Part shown: in pieces, positions 8,154 through 16,290 of the stretch
Layout: each line of letters opens with the position of its first letter
How positions within the stretch are numbered: the first letter of the stretch is position 1
NCBI RefSeq assembly: GCF_001029105.3
Contig: NZ_CP011807.3
Span: 2,666,001-2,730,000, forward strand
DNA from: Pandoraea faecigallinarum
Lineage (GTDB): Bacteria; Pseudomonadota; Gammaproteobacteria; Burkholderiales; Burkholderiaceae
Length of the DNA: 64,000 bases
Direction of reading: 5' to 3'
The notes under the pieces: generated by a model
What the model was told of the DNA's origin: nothing
What the model saw: the letters and a program-made list of their open reading frames with translations, nothing else
Database searches by the model: none
Translations under genes and position numbers: made by a program

Positions 8154-9068
8154 ATGCCCCACCCGCCCGCCGACACTGCCCCCGATCTGGCCGACGATGC
8201 CAGCGCCGGCGTGACGTCGCGTCTGGCGTCGCTCGCGCGGCAGGTGCGAATGCTGCGTGCGCAGCGCGGCATGACGCGCAAGCAACTGGCTGCGCAGTCG
8301 GGCGTCTCCCTGCCATATCTGGCACGCGTCGAAGCGGGCACCGGCAATGTCTCGCTGGCGGTACTGCACAAGCTGGCCGAGGCACTGAACGTCGGTGTCG
8401 AGACGCTCGTCACCGAGCACACGGCGCACAACGGCGACTTGCTCATCCTGATCGAATACCTTCGTCAGCAACCGGCCGACGTGCTCTCGCGACTGCGCCG
8501 TCAGATCGTGGCGCCCGGCGCCGGCGACGCTCGCCAAACCGGGCAACGGATCGCGCTTATCGGCCTTCGTGGGGCAGGCAAATCGACGCTCGGACCGCAA
8601 CTGGCGAAGGCCATGGGCGCGCCGTTCATCGAACTCGACAAGGAAGTCGAGCGCGAAGCGGGCATCGCCATCGGCGAGGTCATCACGCTGTACGGTCAGG
8701 CGGCAATGCGTCGCATCGAACGGCAATGCATCGAGCGAATCGTGGCCGGGCACGAGCATGTCGTGCTGGCGACCGGCGGTGGCATCGTCTCGGAAGCGCC
8801 GACCTATGAACGCGTACTTCGGGCGTTTCGAACGGTGTGGCTGCGCGCGCGTCCCGACGTCCATTTTCAGCGCGTGATGCAACAGAACGACGCGCGCATC
8901 GCCACGGAAGCCTTGCGCAACGAAGCGCTTGAACACATCCACCGCATGCTCGATGCCCGCGAGTCGCTCTACCGTCTGGCCGACATTACACTCGATACGT
9001 CCGATCTCACGCCCGACGCAGCGCTCGCTTCCCTCAAAGCCCGTCTGGGCCCGGCCAAGGCAGCCTGA
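8154..9068 (+). CDS. BzdR/BoxR-type transcriptional regulator (XRE + shikimate-kinase-like)
   Basis: A 304-residue two-domain protein. Residues 25-85 form an XRE/lambda-repressor-type helix-turn-helix (RKQLAAQSGVSLPYLARVE). From about residue 130 a shikimate-kinase-like domain follows, with Walker A GLRGAGKS at 137-144 and the ATGGGIV motif. This architecture defines BzdR and BoxR, repressors of aerobic and anaerobic benzoate pathways that release DNA on binding benzoyl-CoA through the kinase-like domain. Here it is divergent from the aryl-CoA-type operon rather than from box genes, so the inducer may be a different aryl-CoA. TGCA repeats lie in the shared intergenic region. Confidence 0.9.
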   Translation: MPHPPADTAPDLADDASAGVTSRLASLARQVRMLRAQRGMTRKQLAAQSGVSLPYLARVEAGTGNVSLAVLHKLAEALNVGVETLVTEHTAHNGDLLILIEYLRQQPADVLSRLRRQIVAPGAGDARQTGQRIALIGLRGAGKSTLGPQLAKAMGAPFIELDKEVEREAGIAIGEVITLYGQAAMRRIERQCIERIVAGHEHVVLATGGGIVSEAPTYERVLRAFRTVWLRARPDVHFQRVMQQNDARIATEALRNEALEHIHRMLDARESLYRLADITLDTSDLTPDAALASLKARLGPAKAA

Positions 9069-9131
9069 AGTCTCTGCGTCTGCCACCTCGAACGACACGC
9101 CTATTGCGTCATCCGATGATTCACCCTTAGA

Positions 9132-9150
9132 ATTAATAAGAATCATTATC
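9132..9150 (+). promoter_or_regulatory. Fur box upstream of the sigma factor gene
   Basis: The sequence matches the 19-bp Fur consensus at 15 positions, with the right half AATCATTATC identical. It ends 21 bp before the sigma-factor ATG, so iron-loaded Fur should repress the operon. Confidence 0.75.
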
Positions 9151-9171
9151 ATTTGTGGGTCGGCGTCATTC

Positions 9172-9693
9172 ATGGAAAGTCATTTTCAGCGCGAGGTGGG
9201 GATGCGGGTGGGCGAACTGTATCGCGACCATCACGGCTGGCTGCGCGGGTGGTTACGCAAGAAGCTCGGCAATGCCCTCGACGCGGCCGATCTCGCTCAC
9301 GATACCTATCTGCGCGTGCTCGCCACCGGCCGTGCGCCACATATCGACGACTCGCGCCGCTATCTCGCCCGCATCGCCAACTGTCTGGTAGTCGATCTGT
9401 TCCGCCGGCGCCATATCGAAGCCGCATATCTCGAAACGTTAGCCGCCCTGCCCGAGCCCGTCGCCCCTTCGCCCGAGACCCGTGCGCTCGTGCTCGAAGC
9501 GCTGATCGAGATCGATGCGCTGCTGGCCCGCCTGCCTGCCAAGGCACGCACCGCCTTTCTCCTGTGCAAGCTCGAAGGTCTTGGCTATCGCGAAATTGCC
9601 CGGCAGTTGCAGGTATCGGTCTCTTCGGTCGAGAAGTACGTCGCTCACGCGCTGCGCGAGTGCTACACCGTGCAGTTCGGGAGCGACGCGTGA
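9172..9693 (+). CDS. FecI-family ECF sigma factor
   Basis: A 173-residue ECF sigma factor of the iron-starvation class. Region 2 is near residues 15-80 (LYRDHHGWLRGWLRKKLG, DLAHDTYLRVL). Region 4 is near 115-165, with the helix-turn-helix GLGYREIARQLQVSVSSVEKYV, typical of FecI/PvdS. The start is taken at 9172 (MESHFQ), directly after the Fur box; a Shine-Dalgarno is weak. It overlaps the anti-sigma gene by 4 bp (GTGA), so the two are translationally coupled. It should direct RNA polymerase to the receptor operon when FecR relays a ligand signal from the outer-membrane receptor. Confidence 0.92.
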   Translation: MESHFQREVGMRVGELYRDHHGWLRGWLRKKLGNALDAADLAHDTYLRVLATGRAPHIDDSRRYLARIANCLVVDLFRRRHIEAAYLETLAALPEPVAPSPETRALVLEALIEIDALLARLPAKARTAFLLCKLEGLGYREIARQLQVSVSSVEKYVAHALRECYTVQFGSDA

Positions 9694-10739
9694 GCCGGCC
9701 GCCGGGCACGCCATACCAGACGCCAGCCCCCGCGACGCCCCTTGCCCCTGAAGTGGTCGAGCGCGCCAGTCTCTGGCTCGCGCGACTGTGGTCGGAAGCG
9801 GTGACGGCGCAAGACATTGCCGCCTGTGAGCGCTGGCGTGCCGCGCATCCCGATCACGAGCGCGCGTGGGAGCGGCTGGGCATCATCGGACAGAAGTTTC
9901 AGGCGCTCGAATCCCCGCTTGAGACACTGCCGGCGGGTGTAGCGTACCGGACCCTGACGGCGCCCGTGCCGGCGCGTGCGAACAACGCGGGACGTCGTCG
10001 CGCGCTGCGTGTGCTGGGTGGCGTCGTCACGCTGGCCGGCGCGGGCTACACGTTGCGTCGCTCGCCGGGGTGGGACACCGTCGTCGCGGACTATGCAACG
10101 GGGGTCGGCGAAGTACGGCGCGTGACATTGGCGGACGGCACGCGTTTGTGGCTCGATACGGCGTCGGCGGTCGATGTCCACATCTCGGCGGGAACGCTGG
10201 ACTCGCCGGGCGAGCGGCGCATTGTCCTGCGACGCGGCCGGATCTGCATCGAGACGGCATTGTCCTCCGGCAGCGCGCCGCTGGTCGTTGCGACGAGGCA
10301 AGGCGAAATCCGCGATATCGGCACCCGCTTTACGGTGCGCGACGACGGACATCGAACGCAGGTCGCCGTCTACGACGGCATTGTGCTCGTGCGCGCGTCG
10401 GAAGGCGTCCGCACGCAGCGCCTCGACGCGGGGCAGGCCGTGAGCTTCTCGTCCACGGAAATCGACCCGGTGAACGTTTCGGGAACGTTCGACGAGAACG
10501 GTGCCGCGTGGACGCGCGCGCAACTCGTTGTCGAACGGGTTCGTCTCGGCGACCTCGTCGAGGCGCTCGCGCGTTACCGGCGCGGCGTACTGCGCTGCGA
10601 TGCCGCCGTGGCCGATCTGCGCGTGAGCGGTGTGTTCTCGCTCGCCGACACGGACCGGGCGCTGGCGAGTCTTGCCGTCGGTCTACCCGTCGAAACCGTC
10701 TATCGCACGCGATTCTGGGTCACCGTGAAAGCCCGATGA
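9690..10739 (+). CDS. FecR-type anti-sigma / sigma regulator
   Basis: A 349-residue FecR-family protein starting at a GTG that overlaps the sigma-factor stop. An N-terminal cytoplasmic DUF4880-like segment contains LWSEAVTAQDIAACERWRAAHPDHERAWERL. A single membrane segment follows near residues 105-125 (LRVLGGVVTLAGAGYTL). The periplasmic FecR domain shows GVGEVRRVTLADGTRLWLDTAS and VATRQGEIRDIGTRF. The C-terminal secretin/STN-like portion would contact the receptor's signalling domain. In this family the protein both restrains and activates its FecI partner. The whole cell-surface-signalling trio is present, so the relay looks complete. Confidence 0.92.
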   Translation: MSRPPGTPYQTPAPATPLAPEVVERASLWLARLWSEAVTAQDIAACERWRAAHPDHERAWERLGIIGQKFQALESPLETLPAGVAYRTLTAPVPARANNAGRRRALRVLGGVVTLAGAGYTLRRSPGWDTVVADYATGVGEVRRVTLADGTRLWLDTASAVDVHISAGTLDSPGERRIVLRRGRICIETALSSGSAPLVVATRQGEIRDIGTRFTVRDDGHRTQVAVYDGIVLVRASEGVRTQRLDAGQAVSFSSTEIDPVNVSGTFDENGAAWTRAQLVVERVRLGDLVEALARYRRGVLRCDAAVADLRVSGVFSLADTDRALASLAVGLPVETVYRTRFWVTVKAR

Positions 10740-10836
10740 GCGGTCGCGACACGCTGCCACGCCGCGACCCGAGAACTTCTTTCATTTTTTTTGCCGCATC
10801 GGTTGAGGGTTTGCCGATCTCGTTCGGAATACCTGT

Positions 10837-13455
10837 ATGCACCGGCGCAATTGCATGGCATCGCCTCCGGATGGCGGGCCGCCGGTATCCCTTTCCGAAC
10901 CCTCAGGCACCACGACCGTGTTGATTTCCGAAGCTGTTCCTCTGCGCCCGACGCCTTCCGCCCTTCGTTCCACCGCCCTCAAGTCCTTCGCGCTTCAGCC
11001 CACCGCCGTGCGCTGCGCTGCTGTGCTGCTGATGGCACTGGCAGCCGCGGGGGTAGCCGATCGCGCCAACGCCGCGTCGCCCGGCGCCGCCCCCGCCACC
11101 AAGGCCGCCCCGGCTTCATCGGCCCCGCGGGCCTCACCGGTGACCTCAGACGCCCGCCGCGCGTGGCGGATCGCCCCTGGCACGCTGGACGCCGTGCTCA
11201 ACCGGTTCGCCAGCGCCGCAGGCATCGAACTGACGGTGGACGCTTCGTTGACGCAAGGACGCCAAAGCGCGGGACTCGATGGCGACTACACGCTGCCGCA
11301 GGCGCTCGACCAGTTGCTCTCACCGCATCGGTTGCAGGCAATGCGAAGCAATCAGGGCGTCTACACGTTGCGCGCGGCAACGCACGACGCGGCCAACGTG
11401 AGCGCGGGTGACGCCGTGGTGCTGCCCACGACACATGTTGTCGCGCAAGCGGTCGGCCTGCCCGAAGCCTACGAGGGCGGTCAGGTCGCGCGCGGCGGGC
11501 GTCTCGGCCTGCTCGGCAACAAGGATCTGATGGATGTGCCATTCAACATTGCGTCCTACACGGCCAGGACCATTCAGGATCAGCAGTCTACGACCCTCGC
11601 CGACGTGCTCGACAACGACCCCTCGGTGCGCTTCACTACGTCGAGCGGCCACATGTACGAGAATTTCAGCGTGCGCGGCTTTCCGCTCACCGCCGACGAG
11701 GTGTCGCTCAACGGCATGTTCGGCCTCTCGCCGTACGGGCACGTACCGACCGAGTTCATCGAACGCGTGGAAGTGCTCAAGGGCCCGAACGCGTTGCTCA
11801 ACGGCATGTCACCGTCGGGTGCTGTCGGCGGCGCGATCAATGTCGTGACGAAAAAGGCGGAAAGCACGCCGCTCGCCCGCGTGACGGCAGACTATCTGTC
11901 CGACGCCCAATTCGGTGTACAGGCCGATCTCGGGCGCCGATTCGGCGACGACGAGCAAATCGGCATCCGTTTCAACGGCGCGCTGCGTGACGGCCGCACG
12001 ACCCTGGAAGGCCAGAACAAGCGCCGCCAGTTCGGCGCCGTCGCGCTGGACCTGAAAACGGATCGCGTGCGCATCGGACTGGACGCCTACACCGACACCG
12101 AGAAGTACACCGGCGGCAGCCCGTGGATGGCCACCTTCGCGACGAAGGTCGTCCCCCCGCCCGCGGCCGGCACCAACGTGCTGCGCGGGGAGTTCGGCGA
12201 TCTCGAAAGCACGGGCGCGCAACTTCGCGGCGAAGTCGACATAACCGACGCCATTACCGCGTATGCCGGCATCGGTGCACTGAGCTATCGGTACGCGGGA
12301 TTCATCACGGGCACCCGCACCGGCCCGATCAAACCGGACGGCAGTTACACCGGCGCGACGTACTACCAGCGCGGCTGGACCGATACCCTGTCGCTCGATG
12401 CCGGCGTGCGCACACGTTTTCGCACCGGCGCGCTCAAGCACGAACTGACGCTCTCGGCGACGTCGCTCGACACGACCAGCGGCAACGTCTTCACCACGAG
12501 TTCCAACTACACGTCGAACATCTACGCCCCCGTCGATCCGACGCTTGCCCAAGACCCCGGTGCCGCGCCGAAAACCGCCGACACCACGCTGTCGAGCTTT
12601 GCGCTGGCCGACACCATCTCGATGTGGCACGACCGCGTGACGCTCATCGCCGGGGTGCGCAGCCAGCGCGTGCGCGCGGCGGCCTTCTCGGCGAGCACGG
12701 GGGCGCGCACGTCCAACTACGACGAGAACGCGATCACACCCGCCTTCGGTCTGGTGCTCAAGCCCTTCGGACCGAACGTCTCGCTCTACGGCAATTACAT
12801 CGAAGGTCTCACGCAGGGCGGCATGGTCACCGACGTGAGCGCCGCCAACTACGGGCAGATCTTCGCGCCATATCGCAGCAAACAGGCCGAATTCGGCGTG
12901 AAGTGGGATGCCGGCAGCTTCACGAACACGCTCGCGTTCTTCCAGATTACGAAGCCGGGAATGATCAAGGACACGGCGACCAACACCTATAACCCGGATG
13001 GCGAACAGCGCAACCGTGGCGTCGAGTGGAACGTCTTCGGCGAGTTCACGCCGCGCTGGCGTGTGCTGGGCGGCGTGGCGTACACGCGCGGCGAGCTGAC
13101 CAAAACGGCGGGCAACCTCTACAACGGCAACACGCCGTACGGCGTGCCGAAGTGGACCGCGAATCTCGGCACCGAGTGGGATCTGCCGTGGGTGCCCGGC
13201 ATGACACTGACCGGCCGGATGATCACCACCAGTTCGCAATACGTGAACTCCGCAAACACACAGAAGATCGGCGGCTGGACGCGGTACGACGTCGGCGCGC
13301 GCTATGCCACCCGTCTGTACGGCAAAGGCGTGGTGTTTCGTGCCGCGGTGGAGAACGTCACCAATCGCATCGCATGGTCCGGCACGTTCAACGACGGTTA
13401 CGTGATTCAGAACGCACCGCGCACGTTCAAGCTCTCCGCCAGCATCGATTTCTGA
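10837..13455 (+). CDS. TonB-dependent siderophore receptor with STN signalling domain
   Basis: An outer-membrane receptor of up to 872 residues. The called ATG gives about 45 residues before the signal-peptide core (VRCAAVLLMALAAAGVADRANA, then SPG), so a later start such as a GTG/TTG near 10918-10923 is possible. Residues 108-180 are an STN domain (RIAPGTLDAVLNRFA...), the part that touches FecR. The plug begins near 220 (VPFNIASYT, SVRGFPL, RVEVLKGPNALLNG) and the barrel ends in FKLSASIDF with the terminal Phe required for assembly. The esterase gene downstream suggests the ligand is an iron-loaded catecholate (tri-ester) siderophore. It is probably induced by the FecI/FecR pair upstream. 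Confidence 0.9.
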   Translation: MHRRNCMASPPDGGPPVSLSEPSGTTTVLISEAVPLRPTPSALRSTALKSFALQPTAVRCAAVLLMALAAAGVADRANAASPGAAPATKAAPASSAPRASPVTSDARRAWRIAPGTLDAVLNRFASAAGIELTVDASLTQGRQSAGLDGDYTLPQALDQLLSPHRLQAMRSNQGVYTLRAATHDAANVSAGDAVVLPTTHVVAQAVGLPEAYEGGQVARGGRLGLLGNKDLMDVPFNIASYTARTIQDQQSTTLADVLDNDPSVRFTTSSGHMYENFSVRGFPLTADEVSLNGMFGLSPYGHVPTEFIERVEVLKGPNALLNGMSPSGAVGGAINVVTKKAESTPLARVTADYLSDAQFGVQADLGRRFGDDEQIGIRFNGALRDGRTTLEGQNKRRQFGAVALDLKTDRVRIGLDAYTDTEKYTGGSPWMATFATKVVPPPAAGTNVLRGEFGDLESTGAQLRGEVDITDAITAYAGIGALSYRYAGFITGTRTGPIKPDGSYTGATYYQRGWTDTLSLDAGVRTRFRTGALKHELTLSATSLDTTSGNVFTTSSNYTSNIYAPVDPTLAQDPGAAPKTADTTLSSFALADTISMWHDRVTLIAGVRSQRVRAAAFSASTGARTSNYDENAITPAFGLVLKPFGPNVSLYGNYIEGLTQGGMVTDVSAANYGQIFAPYRSKQAEFGVKWDAGSFTNTLAFFQITKPGMIKDTATNTYNPDGEQRNRGVEWNVFGEFTPRWRVLGGVAYTRGELTKTAGNLYNGNTPYGVPKWTANLGTEWDLPWVPGMTLTGRMITTSSQYVNSANTQKIGGWTRYDVGARYATRLYGKGVVFRAAVENVTNRIAWSGTFNDGYVIQNAPRTFKLSASIDF

Positions 13456-13463
13456 GGTCCGCC

Positions 13464-15029
13464 ATGACACCGACTCTGACCCGGGCGGCGATGGCCGCCG
13501 CCAGCCTTTGCGTGGCCAGCCTCGCTGGCGCGGCCGGCGCAGCGCAAGCCATACCTTCGGACACCGGCGCGGCCTCATCCGCGTGTGCCGGAGACCCGCA
13601 CGCGCCGAAGCCGCGGCTCGGACTCGTCAGTCCGCGTCTGCTCGCGCTGAACGCGGTCCTGTGCGCAGGCGGAACGACCGACGCCTTCTGGCGCGAAGTC
13701 ACCGTGGCCGGGACGCCCATGGTCGAAAAGGTCGCGCCCGGCACCGTCACCGGCGACGAAACCGCCTCGCTGCTGGCGCAACCGGCGGGCAGCGTTTCGC
13801 TCATGACCTTCCTGTGGCGCGGCCATCCGAAGCATGTGCGGATTCTGGGCGCGCCGTCCGGCGATCACGACGACATGCGGCGCCTCGGCGACAGCGATGT
13901 CTGGTATCGCAGTTACGTGGTGCCCGACAGCACGCGCCTGTCGTATCAACTCGCGCCCGACGTGCCCGACATCGACGGCACGGCGCTGGAGCGTCGGCGT
14001 GCCGTGATGGCGACGTTGCAGGCCGATCCGCTCAACCGGCATCCGTTCGTGGTGGAGGGATTCGATGGCAAACGCGTCGTGAAATCCTCGGTCACGCTGC
14101 CGGAAGCGCCACCGCAACCGTGGATCGAGCGACGTGCGCACGTGCCCGCGGGGACTTTGCACGCCGCCCGTCTGACCAGCAAGGTGCTCGGCAACACGCG
14201 AGACGTGTACGTCTATCGCCCTGCCGGATACCGTGCGAGCGACCCGTCGCAAGGCCTGCTCGTCGTGTTCGATGCGCACGCCTACGTCAACACCGTTCCG
14301 ACGCCGGTCATTCTCGACAACCTGATCGCCGAGGGGCGCATCCCGCGAACGGCCGCGTTGATCGTCGGTGTCATCGACGGCCGTACGCGCAGCGCAGAAT
14401 TGCCGCCGAACCCGGCGTTCGCGCGCTTTCTCGCGGAGGAGTTAATGCCGTGGGCCCAGGCGCAGGGCGTGTCGGCCGCTGCCGCGAACACGCTGGTGGC
14501 GGGGTCGAGCTACGGCGGGCTGGCGTCCGCGTGGGCGGCCCACGAGGCGCCGCAGTGGTTCGGGAATGTGCTCTCGCAGTCCGGCTCGTACTGGTGGGCG
14601 CCTTCGCAGGGCGATGCGCTTACGCGCCATGGGAGTGATGGGAAAGATGGGAGTGCCGGGGGTGACAGGGGTGACGGACATGAGACGCCCGAGCCCGGCT
14701 GGCTGATCCGTCGATACGCCGAAGGCCCGCGGCTGCCCGTCAGGTTCTATCTGGAATCAGGGATATTCGAAGACCGTCGCGGACCGACGGGCATCGGCAC
14801 GTCCGGGCGCCACATGCGAGATGTGTTGCGCGCCAAAGGCTACCGCGTGACATATGCGTCCACGGCCACCGGACACGACTATCTGAACTGGCGCGGATCG
14901 CTCGCGTGCGGGTTGATGGCACTCATCGGCACCGCCGAGACCCAGCGGGCATTGCACGCGCGCCCCGCCGTGCCGGGCAGTCTCGCCAGCGTATGCTCGA
15001 TGCCGTCGGTCAACACGCCCGCCGGCTGA
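13464..15029 (+). CDS. fes: Periplasmic enterobactin/ferric-catecholate esterase
   Basis: A 521-residue esterase, 8 bp behind the receptor gene with GAGG upstream. The N-terminal signal peptide (LTRAAMAAASLCVASLAGAAGAAQA) places it in the periplasm, like PfeE/IroE-type enzymes rather than cytoplasmic Fes. An N-terminal Fes-like immunoglobulin-type domain (about 70-200) precedes the alpha/beta-hydrolase fold. The nucleophile is Ser349 in GSSYGG and the likely catalytic His is His471 in GHDYLNW. It would hydrolyse a catecholate tri-ester siderophore to release iron. A glycine/aspartate-rich insert (about residues 390-407) is unusual for the fold and probably forms a surface loop. Confidence 0.85.
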   Translation: MTPTLTRAAMAAASLCVASLAGAAGAAQAIPSDTGAASSACAGDPHAPKPRLGLVSPRLLALNAVLCAGGTTDAFWREVTVAGTPMVEKVAPGTVTGDETASLLAQPAGSVSLMTFLWRGHPKHVRILGAPSGDHDDMRRLGDSDVWYRSYVVPDSTRLSYQLAPDVPDIDGTALERRRAVMATLQADPLNRHPFVVEGFDGKRVVKSSVTLPEAPPQPWIERRAHVPAGTLHAARLTSKVLGNTRDVYVYRPAGYRASDPSQGLLVVFDAHAYVNTVPTPVILDNLIAEGRIPRTAALIVGVIDGRTRSAELPPNPAFARFLAEELMPWAQAQGVSAAAANTLVAGSSYGGLASAWAAHEAPQWFGNVLSQSGSYWWAPSQGDALTRHGSDGKDGSAGGDRGDGHETPEPGWLIRRYAEGPRLPVRFYLESGIFEDRRGPTGIGTSGRHMRDVLRAKGYRVTYASTATGHDYLNWRGSLACGLMALIGTAETQRALHARPAVPGSLASVCSMPSVNTPAG

Positions 15030-15030
15030 T

Positions 15031-15480
15031 TCAGACAGCCTTCGTCCCTTTGCCGCGCCGGGGCGGCACATCACGAGCCGGCGCCTTGAGCGCCTTCGCG
15101 CTCGCGAGTCGCATCAACCGCTGAAACTGGGGGCACGCCAGATGTTCGGGCGCCGGGCAGACGGCGGCGTGCCGCAGTCCGTCGCGCAACGCGCCCAGCT
15201 GGCGGATCGTCTTGTCGATGTCGTCCGCGCGTGCCGTCAGACGTGCGCGGTCGATGTTCGCCTTGCCGCGCGGCAGCAGCATGCCCGCAATGTCGTCAAG
15301 CGAGAACCCTGCGGTGCGCCCCAGCGCGATCAGCGACAGCGTCTGCAACACCGAGTCGTCGTACTGACGACGCAGGCCGCGCCGCCCCGTCGCGGCGATC
15401 AATCCCTTGTCTTCGTAATACCGCAGCGTGGACGCAGGCACCCCCGCCTGCGCCACGACTTCGCCAATGTCCAGTGCCAT
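15031..15480 (-). CDS. MerR-family transcriptional regulator
   Basis: A 149-residue MerR protein. The start at 15480 (MALDIGEVV) is chosen because the winged-helix begins there; a longer upstream frame would run through the promoter. The N-terminal helix-turn-helix and wing are clear (ASTLRYYEDKGLI...GRRGLRRQYDDSVL). A coiled-coil dimerisation helix follows, then a short C-terminus with CPAPEHLACPQF. The two cysteines do not match the SoxR iron-sulfur pattern, so a redox role is not implied. It is divergent from the DUF2938 gene, whose promoter has the 19-bp spacer expected for MerR activation. Its stop abuts the esterase stop (15029). Confidence 0.88.
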   Translation of the reverse strand: MALDIGEVVAQAGVPASTLRYYEDKGLIAATGRRGLRRQYDDSVLQTLSLIALGRTAGFSLDDIAGMLLPRGKANIDRARLTARADDIDKTIRQLGALRDGLRHAAVCPAPEHLACPQFQRLMRLASAKALKAPARDVPPRRGKGTKAV

Positions 15481-15490
15481 ATCGCCCCGC

Positions 15491-15521
15491 TTGACTTCAA
15501 GTTGACTTGAGTTCGTATAGT
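15491..15521 (+). promoter_or_regulatory. MerR-type promoter with 19-bp spacer and dyad
   Basis: The -35 is TTGACT (15491-15496) and the -10 is TATAGT (15516-15521), 19 bp apart. The spacer holds the dyad TCAAGT-TG-ACTTGA (15497-15510), close to the SoxR-box layout. MerR-family activators untwist such over-long spacers. Orientation is toward the DUF2938 gene at 15596; the same dyad covers the start region of the MerR gene. Confidence 0.75.
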
Positions 15522-15595
15522 GCCCGAAATGCGGGCGTGGCGTCACGTCTCACGTCGTATACGCGCCGACGGCATTGTTTATCTGGGAGATGAAG

Positions 15596-16126
15596 ATGGG
15601 AACACCTGAAACGCTCGGAATGCCCGGTCTCGCGGCACAGATCCTTGTGGTCGGCGTATGTGCCACCGTTGTGATGGACCTTTGGGCCGTGTTGCTGCGC
15701 CGCGTGTTCGGCATTGTGCCGCTCGATTTCGCGATGGTGGGACGCTGGCTCGGCCATATGCCTGCCGGACGCTTCGCCCACGCGGGTATCGGACGGGCAA
15801 CGCCGATTCCGGCGGAAAAGGCATTGGGATGGTTCGCCCACTACGCCATCGGCGTCGCTTTCGCGGCGGGACTCATTGCGCTCGCCGGGCGGCACTGGCT
15901 GGCCGCACCAACGCTGCCGCCCGCACTCGCTTTCGGTGTGCTCACCGTCGTCATGCCGTTCTTCATCATGCAGCCAGCCCTCGGCGCGGGCATTGCAGCG
16001 TCGAAAACGCCCCATCCCAAACAGGCGCGGCTGCGCAGCCTGCTGACACACGGGGTGTTCGGTGTGGGGCTGTATGCCGGTGGCCGGCTCGTGCACGCGC
16101 TCGCTGGCATGCTCGCCCTCGTGTAG
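15596..16126 (+). CDS. DUF2938 membrane protein
   Basis: A 176-residue protein with four predicted membrane segments (AAQILVVGVCATVVMDLWAVLL, GWFAHYAIGVAFAAGLIALA, ALAFGVLTVVMPFFIM, HGVFGVGLYAGGRLVHALA). It matches the DUF2938 family, whose function is unknown. The start at 15596 is chosen for the GGGAGA 5 nt upstream. The MerR gene on the other strand and the 19-bp-spacer promoter show it is the regulator's direct target, so it probably answers the same small-molecule or stress signal. An oxidative or electrophile stress role is a guess only. Confidence 0.82.
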   Translation: MGTPETLGMPGLAAQILVVGVCATVVMDLWAVLLRRVFGIVPLDFAMVGRWLGHMPAGRFAHAGIGRATPIPAEKALGWFAHYAIGVAFAAGLIALAGRHWLAAPTLPPALAFGVLTVVMPFFIMQPALGAGIAASKTPHPKQARLRSLLTHGVFGVGLYAGGRLVHALAGMLALV

Positions 16127-16129
16127 TGC

Positions 16130-16153
16130 AGCCGGGCGCGTCGCCGCCCGGCT
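16130..16153. terminator. Hairpin after the DUF2938 gene
   Basis: Nine-bp arms AGCCGGGCG and CGCCCGGCT around a 6-nt loop, starting 4 nt after the stop codon. There is no T tract, so efficiency is uncertain. Confidence 0.5.
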
Positions 16154-16290
16154 ACCGTGAAATCCTTCGAAGCCCGGCGTGATCCCGGCTTCGCGCTTGA
16201 GCTGTCACGCACGCCGTACTATAGTGGCCGACGCCATGGCGCGTTGGCCGTGTCCAGGCGCCCTCACAGAAAAAAAGGATTTCGCGCACT

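Noticed and set aside
15031..15480. MerR gene as SoxR
   Set aside because: The dyad resembles a SoxR box, but the cysteine pattern of the iron-sulfur site is absent (two Cys, C-x7-C).
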